Shown here: piece after piece, positions 36,978 to 44,568 of the stretch
Numbering within the stretch: position 1 is the stretch's first letter
Layout: each line of letters starts with the position of its first letter
Source: a virus
DNA: 53,310 nt
Direction: 5' to 3' (one strand)
IMG/VR virus record: IMGVR_UViG_3300021502_000001
Coordinates: 1-53,310 of that record
Translations under genes and position numbers: made by a program
Notes under the pieces: generated by a model
What the model saw: only the letters and a program-made list of their open reading frames with translations
What the model was told of the DNA's origin: nothing
The model's database searches: none

Positions 36978-37463
36978 TTATCTTACACCTAATTCCTGTA
37001 TCTGTTTTTTTAACATTCTACACAATACTTCTTTTTGCGGACGTTGACTAGCCTCCTTTAAAGCATAAGTTAAGAGTTTAACATCTTTAATACCTTCCAT
37101 CTTCTCTCTAGCCTTTCTTACTGACCAACCAACTACATCTTCAATGGTTATATCCTTCTTCGACTTCGCTGGTTTTGATACTGGTATATCAAAATTGCCC
37201 TGTAAAGATTTTTGTTCTACTGGTGGGGTTATAATTACTTCTTCTGCGTTTACAACCTTCTCTTCAAAAATAATTCCCCACCTATCGTCACCTCTTAACT
37301 TTATATCTTGTATCCAATTTACAAACTCTCTGCCTTCTTTTAAATGATATTTCTTACCATACTGCAAGTATAATTCATTTAATAAAATTTTCTTTCCTGG
37401 TTGTACCGATCGTTTCATTATATGTGCCCATGAATTTGATTTATTTATTACATAACCTTCCAT
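36978..37463 (-). CDS. Unknown phage protein (161 aa)
   Basis: The N-terminal 75 aa look like a small alpha/beta domain (VQPGKKILLNELYLQYG); a Pro/Lys linker follows, and the C-terminal 50 aa are helical (WSVRKAREKMEGIKDVKLL, ending in a Lys/Arg-rich helix). Such C-terminal helical motifs occur in uncharacterised phage proteins near capsid genes. AGGAGAAG precedes the ATG. No function assigned. Confidence 0.45.
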   Translation of the reverse strand: MEGYVINKSNSWAHIMKRSVQPGKKILLNELYLQYGKKYHLKEGREFVNWIQDIKLRGDDRWGIIFEEKVVNAEEVIITPPVEQKSLQGNFDIPVSKPAKSKKDITIEDVVGWSVRKAREKMEGIKDVKLLTYALKEASQRPQKEVLCRMLKKQIQELGVR

Positions 37464-37522
37464 AATTTTCTTCTCCTTTTCTTTTTTAATATTTTTACCT
37501 TTTCCAAAATTCTAAAATGTCC

Positions 37523-37819
37523 TTAATAAAACAGTTTATCAAAAATACTATGTAATACATTTGATAATCTGTGTGCTGATAATATATACAAAATAAATAT
37601 ACTATAATCATTATATGACATACTAATAATAATTATAGCTGCCCATACAGAAAAACAATAAGGGCATTGTAATATATTGTATATAAACTTAAATAATTTA
37701 TTTTTTTCGCCCGAAAATAAATTTCTTAATGTACTAAAAAATTCTGATTTTACTACCAACTCAGTCAATGCCTCTATACTTACTATGATAACAAGAATCT
37801 TAAAAATAAAATAATACAT
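37523..37819 (-). CDS. DUF1360-type small membrane protein (98 aa)
   Basis: Two hydrophobic helices (about 2-20 and 57-80) flank CPYCFSVW (52-59), the hallmark CxxC-S-W motif of the DUF1360 family found in phages and Bacillus spores. It is probably an inner-membrane protein; the family's biochemical role is unknown. The gene follows the promoter-like element at 37859-37878, with AAGG upstream of its ATG. Confidence 0.65.
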   Translation of the reverse strand: MYYFIFKILVIIVSIEALTELVVKSEFFSTLRNLFSGEKNKLFKFIYNILQCPYCFSVWAAIIIISMSYNDYSIFILYILSAHRLSNVLHSIFDKLFY

Positions 37820-37858
37820 AGGTGTAACCTTAATTTAATTGTTTAGTTTAATATAACT

Positions 37859-37878
37859 ACTATAATATAGTTAGTTTA
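37859..37878 (-). promoter_or_regulatory. Promoter-like element, copy 3
   Basis: The minus strand reads TAAACTAACTATATTATAGT. It is 40 nt upstream of the DUF1360 gene, downstream of the capsid terminator and the two homing endonuclease genes, and would restart transcription there. Confidence 0.6.
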
Positions 37879-37899
37879 AACTTTAGAATAAAAATTAAT

Positions 37900-37980
37900 T
37901 ACTACTTTGAAGAGAAACGCTACTTTTAGAAAATAATTGGTACTGCTTTTGGAAAATAATTAATACTACTTCGATAAGAA
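37900..37980. repeat. Degenerate tandem repeat of about 21 bp
   Basis: Four units begin with TACT: at 37900, 37921, 37941 and 37964. The central two are closest (TTTTRGAAAATAATTRR). The array overlaps the last codons of the homing endonuclease gene and fills the gap before the promoter-like element. Confidence 0.5.
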
Positions 37981-38892
37981 ATTATTTATTTTCTGTGCAC
38001 ACCTTTTGGATGGCCATTCTTTGTCTGTTATTCTTAATAAGTTAATGGAGTTTTTATTACATAATTTAGTTTTTATTTTATCTCTTTGCATTGTTTCTTT
38101 TCTACTATGCCAATATACACCATCGCATTCTATAGCTTTGTTTAATTCTGGAAAATATAAATCCAATTCTAAAAATTTATTAGTATTATTATTAAATATT
38201 ATGGTTCTATCGTTATAAACAACCCTACCATTATAAATACTTTTAACGAACTTTTTAACTTCTAATTCAAATTTTGATGTGTAATTATTCATAATATAAC
38301 AAGTAAAACATCTTGCAGCTCCATCTTTAAAATTATGAAAACTAGTTTCCCAATAATGACCCATTGGGCATTTAAGTTTTATTTTAGATCTATTATTAAC
38401 ATAAGTTGTAGAAAGTAACTCATAATCATAATTTTTAACATACCCTCTAACAAATTCTATTGTATGCTTATTAATTTTTCCACTTACATATTTCTTTGCA
38501 TCTGGGTACTTATCTCTATAATCACTTGCATGTTTTAACAAACACTTTTCTCTGTTATTTTTATAATATTTTCGACCTTTTTCAGTCAATTCCTCTCTTG
38601 ATCTTCTTTCATGGACCATCTTATTTTTTCTTTTAACTCTTTCAATTTTACAACTATTAGAACCACAATAAACTTTTTTACTATAAAAGGTAAAAAACTC
38701 TTTGCCGCACGCTAAACATTCTCTCTGATATTCTTTACTATTATTCCTTTTTCTGCTTTGTTTCCTCCACTGTATTCTTTCTCTATCTCTTTTAGCTTTT
38801 TCTTTACATTCTGAACAATATTTTTGACTCCCAGAAGTGGGAATAAAAATATTTTTGCAGCCCTTCATTTGACATTCTTTCTCTTTATACAT
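37966..38892 (-). CDS. Homing endonuclease with zinc fingers and Vsr/EDxHD-type nuclease (308 aa)
   Basis: Two N-terminal Cys4 fingers (C7/C12/C26/C29 and C59/C62/C76/C81) are followed by a basic linker, one copy of the zinc-ribbon-like repeat (about 143-198, ending RCFTC), then a nuclease domain with E209, LELDLYFPE (E242, D244), IECDGVYWH (E255, D257, H262) and D271, matching the EDxHD/Vsr-like PD-(D/E)XK homing enzymes. The SD is absent or weak. It is transcribed right after another homing endonuclease, 15 nt away, beyond the capsid terminator. Confidence 0.8.
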   Translation of the reverse strand: MYKEKECQMKGCKNIFIPTSGSQKYCSECKEKAKRDRERIQWRKQSRKRNNSKEYQRECLACGKEFFTFYSKKVYCGSNSCKIERVKRKNKMVHERRSREELTEKGRKYYKNNREKCLLKHASDYRDKYPDAKKYVSGKINKHTIEFVRGYVKNYDYELLSTTYVNNRSKIKLKCPMGHYWETSFHNFKDGAARCFTCYIMNNYTSKFELEVKKFVKSIYNGRVVYNDRTIIFNNNTNKFLELDLYFPELNKAIECDGVYWHSRKETMQRDKIKTKLCNKNSINLLRITDKEWPSKRCAQKINNFLSK

Positions 38893-38907
38893 AATTTTTA
38901 TTTATTA

Positions 38908-39882
38908 TTAACAAATTTTAGAAGCCAAATAAAAATAACTACATTCTCTATCTTTATGAGCTATTTTATTATGACACAATTTACAACAAGCTATACCATT
39001 ATCTGGATCTATCGCATAATATCGATGTGTTTTCTTTGGTAAAATATGATGTGCTGTATTAGCTATACCACCACAATACTCACAGATATAATTCTCTCTA
39101 TTTAATACTTCTTTACGCCAAATTTGTAAGTCATATTTTGTATAATTAACATCTATATTATTAATTGATCTATTATAAATTAAACATGAATTCTTACATT
39201 CTCCAGAACAATAAAACCTGTTGCTACCAGAGTAATTACCTTTTAATACTTGAATTCTATTAACAATACTTATTGTAGTTGGAGTATACCATTTTCTACA
39301 TTGACTGTTTGTACATCTTACTTGTAAAACTTTTAAACCATCTTGTAATACCCATCTTGTTTCTTCACACCAATCAATCTGTTTTGCATACGTATCATAT
39401 AAAGGAATATTTAATTTACACACCCCGCCCTTATAAGAAGGATTTTTATCCCCAATATGTATGCCAATATGATTTTTACTAATTTTTAATTTAGTTTCTT
39501 CGGTATGGTGTTTACCATAAAAGTGATTCTTTTCGCCCGACCGAGATTTAGACATTTTTAATTTAGACTCATTAGTATGCTTTTTCCCTATACTAGATTT
39601 AGACATTTTTTCTTTAGACTCTTTAGTATGTTTTTTACCGAACCAAGGATGTTTTTCACCCCTTATAGCCTTACTTATTTTCTTCTTTGTTTCATTTGAT
39701 ACCACCGTAGACTTTTTTAAACATGAAATTCCACAGTAGTCACTCTCTCTATTACGAACAGTTAAATAAGGTTCTCCACACCTTTTACATTCTAATCTTT
39801 CTGTATAAGTAGTGCTCCCCTTTCTTAAAAACCCATTACGAGTTAAATAAACTCCTTCCAAACTACCCCAACAAATTTTCAT
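38908..39882 (-). CDS. HNH homing endonuclease with NUMOD3 repeats (324 aa)
   Basis: I use the ATG at 39882 (MKICWGSLEGV); an in-frame TTG four codons earlier sits on top of the AGGA. A Cys4 finger lies near the N-terminus, then several NUMOD3-type DNA-binding repeats (KKHTKESKEKMSKS, KKHTNESKLKMSKS, KHHTEETKLKISKN), a GDKNPSYKGG linker, a middle Cys-rich region, and a C-terminal HNH (CEYC, AHH, DPDNG, CKLCH). This architecture is typical of free-standing phage homing endonucleases. It is a different lineage from the three zinc-ribbon HNH genes. Confidence 0.88.
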   Translation of the reverse strand: MKICWGSLEGVYLTRNGFLRKGSTTYTERLECKRCGEPYLTVRNRESDYCGISCLKKSTVVSNETKKKISKAIRGEKHPWFGKKHTKESKEKMSKSSIGKKHTNESKLKMSKSRSGEKNHFYGKHHTEETKLKISKNHIGIHIGDKNPSYKGGVCKLNIPLYDTYAKQIDWCEETRWVLQDGLKVLQVRCTNSQCRKWYTPTTISIVNRIQVLKGNYSGSNRFYCSGECKNSCLIYNRSINNIDVNYTKYDLQIWRKEVLNRENYICEYCGGIANTAHHILPKKTHRYYAIDPDNGIACCKLCHNKIAHKDRECSYFYLASKIC

Positions 39883-39927
39883 AAATTTGTACAATTCCTA
39901 TATTCTATTTTCATAATTATCCATTTA

Positions 39928-39968
39928 AAAATAAAAAGCTGCTCCCCACATAAAGCAAGAAACAGCTT
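39928..39968 (-). terminator. Rho-independent terminator after the major capsid gene
   Basis: On the minus strand, AAGCTG (39963-39968) pairs with CAGCTT (39936-39941), extended inward by a G-U-rich stem, and is followed by TTTTTATTTTT. It lies about 35 nt past the capsid gene stop. Confidence 0.8.
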
Positions 39969-40004
39969 ATTATTTTATATGATTACATAAACTTCATAAT
40001 ATTT

Positions 40005-41075
40005 CTATAGTGATCTATCGATGATCCCCATTCCTAACATTCTTGGATCTAAACAAGCAAATCCTAACTCAGCCCATCCAAAAAAGCCTTGCTGTTGTCG
40101 TCTAAGCAACGTTGGATCGTCAATAGCAGCAAATTCTTTACGTATTGGCATTACTAATGAATCATTGGTTGTCAAATCAAACCCAAGTATTTGAGTTTCA
40201 CCTAACGTAGAAATTGTGCCGTCGGCAGCTGTTTTATTAGGGTTATCAGGTGTATAACTATTATAATTTCCACTCGCTTCAACTGTAAATTTTCCATATT
40301 CGGAATCATTACTGTTGATATTATAAAGTCCTACAGCCCCCAAATGTTGTACCTCATGAAGTGCAACATTCCAAATTTTTCCCATACCTGACGCTTGAAA
40401 GATTTCACGCCGTGTAATTGGATCAATATCTGTATCAGTCCATTCACGAATGTCAGCGGCATCTTCGGGTGCCAAGTATAAATCAGTCAAGGTTCGACCA
40501 ATCCTTTTAAATCCTACAATCATCTTATTTATGAGTTCCTTTGACAGATATCCAGCACCAGTAGATGTTGGATTAATCTCATAAATCGGAGCTGGTCTTG
40601 ACCCAAGGAGCCCCTTCCCTGAAAATGAAGATGTAGCAGCAGGCATAATAACTCTCCATCCGCAATCCTCTTCATAATTTGCCAAAGCTTTAGCTGCAGC
40701 CGCAGCAGATCGTTGTGGTATATCTAAACGCGAATCCCTCGCGTAGGTAACTTTCCAATTCCCAGAAGTATCAATAGCAAAAGTGGGAACAACTACATCC
40801 TCACCAATACCCTCGATAAAGTTCTGAGCTATATAACCAAGCCCAGGTAAAACCCAAACTGGAATTTCCATGTCTTCTGCTATAGGGTAAATTGCTTGTG
40901 CACCCGGTTCAAGTTTCTCAACTGTGAATAGCTGTCGCATGATTGATTCCAGTTCAATTTTCTGTAAAATTGGAATTGTAAGTGCTGAAGCAAACGCCTG
41001 ATACGCCGCTAAACCTTCAGGGGTATGTGCATCTGCTGTAGCTTTAAAAAGCTCTTTCATTTTTTTAACGTCCAT
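40005..41075 (-). CDS. Major capsid protein (356 aa)
   Basis: HK97-fold candidate: a helical N-terminus (1-50), then an E-loop/P-domain-like region (LEPGAQAIYPIAEDM, VPTFAID, YARDSRLDIP) and a long helix rich in Ala (RSAAAAAKALANYEED). The last 60 aa contain a beta hairpin and a Met/Arg-rich end. No delta-domain protease site is obvious. It follows protease, scaffold and decoration candidates and is followed by a strong terminator, as expected for the most abundant virion protein. GGAGG precedes the ATG. Confidence 0.82.
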   Translation of the reverse strand: MDVKKMKELFKATADAHTPEGLAAYQAFASALTIPILQKIELESIMRQLFTVEKLEPGAQAIYPIAEDMEIPVWVLPGLGYIAQNFIEGIGEDVVVPTFAIDTSGNWKVTYARDSRLDIPQRSAAAAAKALANYEEDCGWRVIMPAATSSFSGKGLLGSRPAPIYEINPTSTGAGYLSKELINKMIVGFKRIGRTLTDLYLAPEDAADIREWTDTDIDPITRREIFQASGMGKIWNVALHEVQHLGAVGLYNINSNDSEYGKFTVEASGNYNSYTPDNPNKTAADGTISTLGETQILGFDLTTNDSLVMPIRKEFAAIDDPTLLRRQQQGFFGWAELGFACLDPRMLGMGIIDRSL

Positions 41076-41100
41076 ATTACAACTCCTCCTTTAATTAATT

Positions 41101-41130
41101 TAGGATACAAAATTAATTGTTTTCATCCTA
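41101..41130 (-). promoter_or_regulatory. Hairpin in the major capsid gene leader
   Basis: TAGGAT and ATCCTA arms continue into AAAA/TTTT with an AT-rich loop. It lies 26 nt before the capsid ATG, between it and the decoration-like gene, and lacks a T-run. It may stabilise or process the capsid mRNA. Confidence 0.4.
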
Positions 41131-41143
41131 TTTTTTAATATTA

Positions 41144-41776
41144 CTATATCATTAATTTAATTCTTATTGGATATAATACTGTATTAGCCACATTAGCTTC
41201 GGCTTTACCAGCACTAACCCCTTTCATAACCTTAGCAACTACAACTGTATTCAAACGCTCACCTGTATCAATGTCATCAGTTGAGGTATTGCCTGAATTG
41301 GTAACCCTACCTTCTCCGTTTGCTACAGCGTACAACACATCCCCAGGGGACATTTTAGCTCCTGATTCTACAGTATAATGGCAGGTGTCCCAAATACCAT
41401 TATGGGCTACACCAACCGGAACCTCTTTAGTTCCAATAATAGCGCCACTGGCATTATACAAAGCCTGTGCTATTACGTCGCTACTTCCAAGATCGCCTGG
41501 AAGCATAAAACCTGTAGGGTGTACCTGATGGTACCCGGTTTTAACTTTCTGCATAGAAAAACCAAAAGGTATTTTTTCGGTAACCTCCGAAGAAGCATAC
41601 TCACTCTGCAAATTATATCGGAGTACTTCGGATTCTTCATTATTCGCACCTTTCTTTAAATATAAAACTGAACCAGCATAAGCTATAACCCCACCAACAC
41701 CGGCAGAACCGGTACCAGATTGGGTTGCGTATTTACAAAACTGATTCTCAATAACAGGATGTCTAGGTATAAACAT
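41144..41776 (-). CDS. Capsid decoration-like protein (210 aa)
   Basis: Beta- and Gly-rich with a central 'HPTGFMLPGDLGSSDVIAQ' and 'KMSPGDVLYAVANGEGRVT', a pattern typical of head decoration/stabilisation proteins that sit between scaffold and capsid genes. GGGAGG precedes the ATG. No catalytic motif seen. Confidence 0.55.
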   Translation of the reverse strand: MFIPRHPVIENQFCKYATQSGTGSAGVGGVIAYAGSVLYLKKGANNEESEVLRYNLQSEYASSEVTEKIPFGFSMQKVKTGYHQVHPTGFMLPGDLGSSDVIAQALYNASGAIIGTKEVPVGVAHNGIWDTCHYTVESGAKMSPGDVLYAVANGEGRVTNSGNTSTDDIDTGERLNTVVVAKVMKGVSAGKAEANVANTVLYPIRIKLMI

Positions 41777-41791
41777 GTATTATTCCTCCCT

Positions 41792-42472
41792 CTATGATTT
41801 AGATTCTGCCCAAGCTGCAGCCATAGATTTTCCAAGATCTGTATAATCGGAAACTATGTCCTCTGGAGTTACCTCCAAATTAAAAGCTGCTTGTTCAGAA
41901 TTATCAACATTAATATCCATATCTGGTGTAACAACATCTGGTTTAACAGACGGGGCATCACCATCAGGCACAACTACATTAGCTAATTCAGTTTCAATAG
42001 ATTTTCTTAACTCTACTAATTCTTTTTTATAGCCGGCAAACTCCTCATCTGACATTTCTCTAACTTTTACACGCTGGGCACTCTCATCGGTGCTTACAAC
42101 CTTACTATCTATAAGATCTGAAATACGAACTTCAGCAGTCATATCTTTTTCCATAGCTACCATTTTACTTTCTGAATCACCTAACTTAGTAATGGTGTCC
42201 TCAAGCTGCTTCGTAACTTCTTCCACTTTTGCTTTTTCAGCACCCACATCTTTTACTTGTTTAGCTATTGTTATTTCTGCTTCAGAAATTTTAGATTCAA
42301 GATCAGTTATAATCTCTTCTTTTTTTGTTACAGAAGCCGTTAACTCTTTCACAACTTTAGCAGAGCCTTTAAGGGCTTCCTCTGTGAGACGTTTCTTATC
42401 AATATCTTCTTTTTCAGAAAATATAGTTGATACTATCATCTCGACATCTTTTTTTAAAGCGTCTTTGTCCAT
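41792..42472 (-). CDS. Capsid scaffold protein candidate (226 aa)
   Basis: Highly acidic and helical, with a long coiled coil from about residue 25 to 115 (VTKKEEIITDLESKISEAEI) and a Pro/Asp linker in the C-terminal third. This is typical of internal scaffolding proteins that template procapsid assembly. AAGGAGG precedes the ATG. It lies two genes before the major capsid gene. Confidence 0.65.
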   Translation of the reverse strand: MDKDALKKDVEMIVSTIFSEKEDIDKKRLTEEALKGSAKVVKELTASVTKKEEIITDLESKISEAEITIAKQVKDVGAEKAKVEEVTKQLEDTITKLGDSESKMVAMEKDMTAEVRISDLIDSKVVSTDESAQRVKVREMSDEEFAGYKKELVELRKSIETELANVVVPDGDAPSVKPDVVTPDMDINVDNSEQAAFNLEVTPEDIVSDYTDLGKSMAAAWAESKS

Positions 42473-42613
42473 AAAAATTTTTCCTCCTTGTATCCATTAA
42501 TTTATACTACTATAAAAATTTATAACCCGAATATTTCCCAGTCCTTTTTCATTGATTACTACTAAATATACATGCTATAAAATTAATATACTGCGTTAAA
42601 GCAGTTTATAATT

Positions 42614-43033
42614 TTACGGTAATGCAGGCATATATGTATAATTAGATGTACAATTAATACTGGATATAACTGGATCTGCTCCCAGCATAAACTTTACATC
42701 AACTTCTACATCAGCGGAGCATGTTGACTTTATTATTAACTTATTGTTACCCCTATCTCTTTCTATATACACATAACCATCTTGGGTACCGCTTGTAACT
42801 GTAAGTTGTACGTTAGCATCAGATGCTAACTCATAACCGTGAAACTTTATTCCACTAGCTAAAACAGTTTCTGTTCCAGATGCTGCTAACGTAGTAAATC
42901 CAAATATGAATGGGTAGGCATGGTTGTTACCTAAGTTACGGTAAACAACTTTTAAGTTATCATCACCATTAATACGTGTAATCTTGGGCGTACTTTTCAA
43001 TAATCCAGTCTGTGCATTTCCTAATTGTGGCAT
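42614..43033 (-). CDS. Small beta-rich capsid-region protein (139 aa)
   Basis: Beta-prone throughout (VQLTVTSGTQDGYVYIERDR) with no recognised domain; possibly a minor decoration protein. AAGGAG precedes the ATG. The 141-nt gap to the next gene has a short ACTGC/GCAGT hairpin just past the stop (near 42590-42605) and AT-rich sequence only. Confidence 0.45.
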   Translation of the reverse strand: MPQLGNAQTGLLKSTPKITRINGDDNLKVVYRNLGNNHAYPFIFGFTTLAASGTETVLASGIKFHGYELASDANVQLTVTSGTQDGYVYIERDRGNNKLIIKSTCSADVEVDVKFMLGADPVISSINCTSNYTYMPALP

Positions 43034-43045
43034 AATTGATCTCCT

Positions 43046-44206
43046 TTACGATAAAGTTTTTACTGCCTCGTGTAAAGCAGCTTTTAATTCATTTAACAGC
43101 ATTTCTTTTGATTTATCATTATAATTACAAGACATTATATTAGAAATTACTGTCTTAGCTGTTGCTTTTATTTGATTTCTCAAACAATCAGGGTCGGTGG
43201 TATCTCTCGAAAAGGACGTGCATTCTTGTTTGTACGCGGTACACCAATTCTTGTGTATAATGCTACCTTTTTTGTCTGTTACTCGTTTTTTGTAGTTTAC
43301 ACATATACCAACAGTATCCTTATATTCTAAATCAGAATCTTCTAATTTATCTTTATCAACAACCGTTTTATCTTCAATAACAACATCTTCGTTGTTACTT
43401 GTTTCTATTCTATTTGAGGTTACATTATTATTATCTTTTTGCGCGGATTCTAAATCCTCATTTATCATAATAATACAATTATTTTCATCTATAACTGTAA
43501 CATCATCAATAGCTGTTTCTAATACTACAGATGGTGGGTTAGCAGGGTTTTTAACAAATCCAACGCCGGCAAAATGAACACCCCTCAATACTCTATCTAT
43601 TACTCCATTTGCGACTTCGTTACCCTCTTTTATAATTTTAGCAGTTTTACCAAACACACTATCTTTGCATGCTAAACCCAAAAGCTCTGCCTCCGGTTTA
43701 CTTATTATTGTATTACCTATTTTAATATCATAGGATTGATAAAAACACTCCATAGATACTTTCCATAAATTTTTATCTACCTCGTCAGCAATTTCAGGAA
43801 ACCTGTGTTTATATACAACGCCTGCTATTAATATATGGATTTCTTTTTCATCTAATACAGCTGTTTCAAGTTTTGATAACTCCTCTAATTGCAAAGGGTT
43901 GTGATTTTCATCTACGAATGCTTTATCATAAATGTGCCCCACTATGTTGTCTTCGACATGTTCCATATCAACACCCTTCATTTGAACCGTTTCTTCAGCG
44001 GCTACCAACTCTGACGGTAAAAAGTAAGCATGGTTTAAATTAGCGCCGCTAGAAACAAATACTGCTGAAAAATAAAGAAGGTCTGCCTGTTTATCTTTAC
44101 CTGTTGGTAAATCAATACATGCGGATGCCATTTCCTTACGTTCCTTTGTAGGCTCTTCTATATCAATATTAGCCTCTAAATACATCTGCAACTTATTATT
44201 ATCCAC
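43046..44206 (-). CDS. Candidate prohead maturation protease (386 aa, GTG start)
   Basis: The start is GTG at 44206, 7 nt after a perfect GGAGG; the ATG at 44254 lies inside the nuclease gene and lacks an SD. The N-terminal half (ANLNHAYFLPSELV, VDMEHVEDNIVGHI with its His near residue 83) resembles phage capsid maturation proteases of the XkdF/U35-like type, which trim scaffold and capsid proteins. A low-complexity acidic linker (about 255-310) leads to a Cys-containing C-terminal domain (CVNYKKR, NWCTAYKQECTSF) that may serve as internal scaffold. The catalytic serine cannot be fixed by eye. Confidence 0.5.
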   Translation of the reverse strand: MDNNKLQMYLEANIDIEEPTKERKEMASACIDLPTGKDKQADLLYFSAVFVSSGANLNHAYFLPSELVAAEETVQMKGVDMEHVEDNIVGHIYDKAFVDENHNPLQLEELSKLETAVLDEKEIHILIAGVVYKHRFPEIADEVDKNLWKVSMECFYQSYDIKIGNTIISKPEAELLGLACKDSVFGKTAKIIKEGNEVANGVIDRVLRGVHFAGVGFVKNPANPPSVVLETAIDDVTVIDENNCIIMINEDLESAQKDNNNVTSNRIETSNNEDVVIEDKTVVDKDKLEDSDLEYKDTVGICVNYKKRVTDKKGSIIHKNWCTAYKQECTSFSRDTTDPDCLRNQIKATAKTVISNIMSCNYNDKSKEMLLNELKAALHEAVKTLS

Positions 44207-44213
44207 TCTGTAA

Positions 44214-44218
44214 CCTCC
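44214..44218 (-). promoter_or_regulatory. Shine-Dalgarno site deciding the protease start
   Basis: GGAGG, 7 nt before the GTG at 44206 and inside the end-adjacent frame of an upstream alternative ATG, which supports the shorter product. Confidence 0.65.
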
Positions 44219-44225
44219 AATATTT

Positions 44226-44567
44226 TTAATATTTTTCTTTCTTTTGAAACCCATTCTCTATCATAACATCAGCAAACCAGTTTCCATTAGGTAGAACAAT
44301 AGAAGCTAAATAACGGCCATATATACCAGGTACTGGTTCTGTAATTATTGTAACTTGCTTATTTAACAACAATTCTTTAGCAAATTCAGAAGCCTTTTTA
44401 CCATGTAATTTTTCTGCTTCACTTTTTGGCCTATAAACTTCTGGGGTGTCTAAATCTTTAATTCTAAATTTACTGGTGAATTTCAATTTAAACCCTAAAT
44501 CAAGTTCTGCTTCTATGGTGTCCCCGTCTATTATGCGTTTTATTATTGCGTTATAAGTATATAACAT
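44226..44567 (-). CDS. Staphylococcal-nuclease-like protein (113 aa)
   Basis: SNase fold with the catalytic set visible in order: D16, R35 in 'FRIKDLDTPEV', E43 in the same block, and R85 in GRYLAS, close to the classical R35/E43/R87 geometry. It probably cleaves DNA or RNA using calcium. No signal peptide is seen, so it acts in the host cytoplasm or virion. The start at 44567 has GAAGG 8 nt upstream; an ATG five codons earlier overlaps that SD. The SD lies in the last codons of the HNH gene, 1 nt of spacing separates stop and start, so translation is coupled to it. Confidence 0.8.
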   Translation of the reverse strand: MLYTYNAIIKRIIDGDTIEAELDLGFKLKFTSKFRIKDLDTPEVYRPKSEAEKLHGKKASEFAKELLLNKQVTIITEPVPGIYGRYLASIVLPNGNWFADVMIENGFQKKEKY

Positions 44568-44568
44568 T

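Noticed and set aside
37966-39882. Group I or group II introns carrying these endonucleases
   Set aside because: The genes on each side are complete and no split exon or intron core was recognised; they are free-standing genes.
41110-41160. A possible fifth copy of the promoter-like element before the capsid gene
   Set aside because: The sequence ATTAAATTAATGATATAGTA shares only part of the element, lacks the CTRACTAT core, and is partly coding.
42090-42500. A 136-residue plus-strand frame over the scaffold gene
   Set aside because: It is antisense to a convincing coiled-coil gene; the run of Ser/Val/Ile is a reverse-complement artefact.
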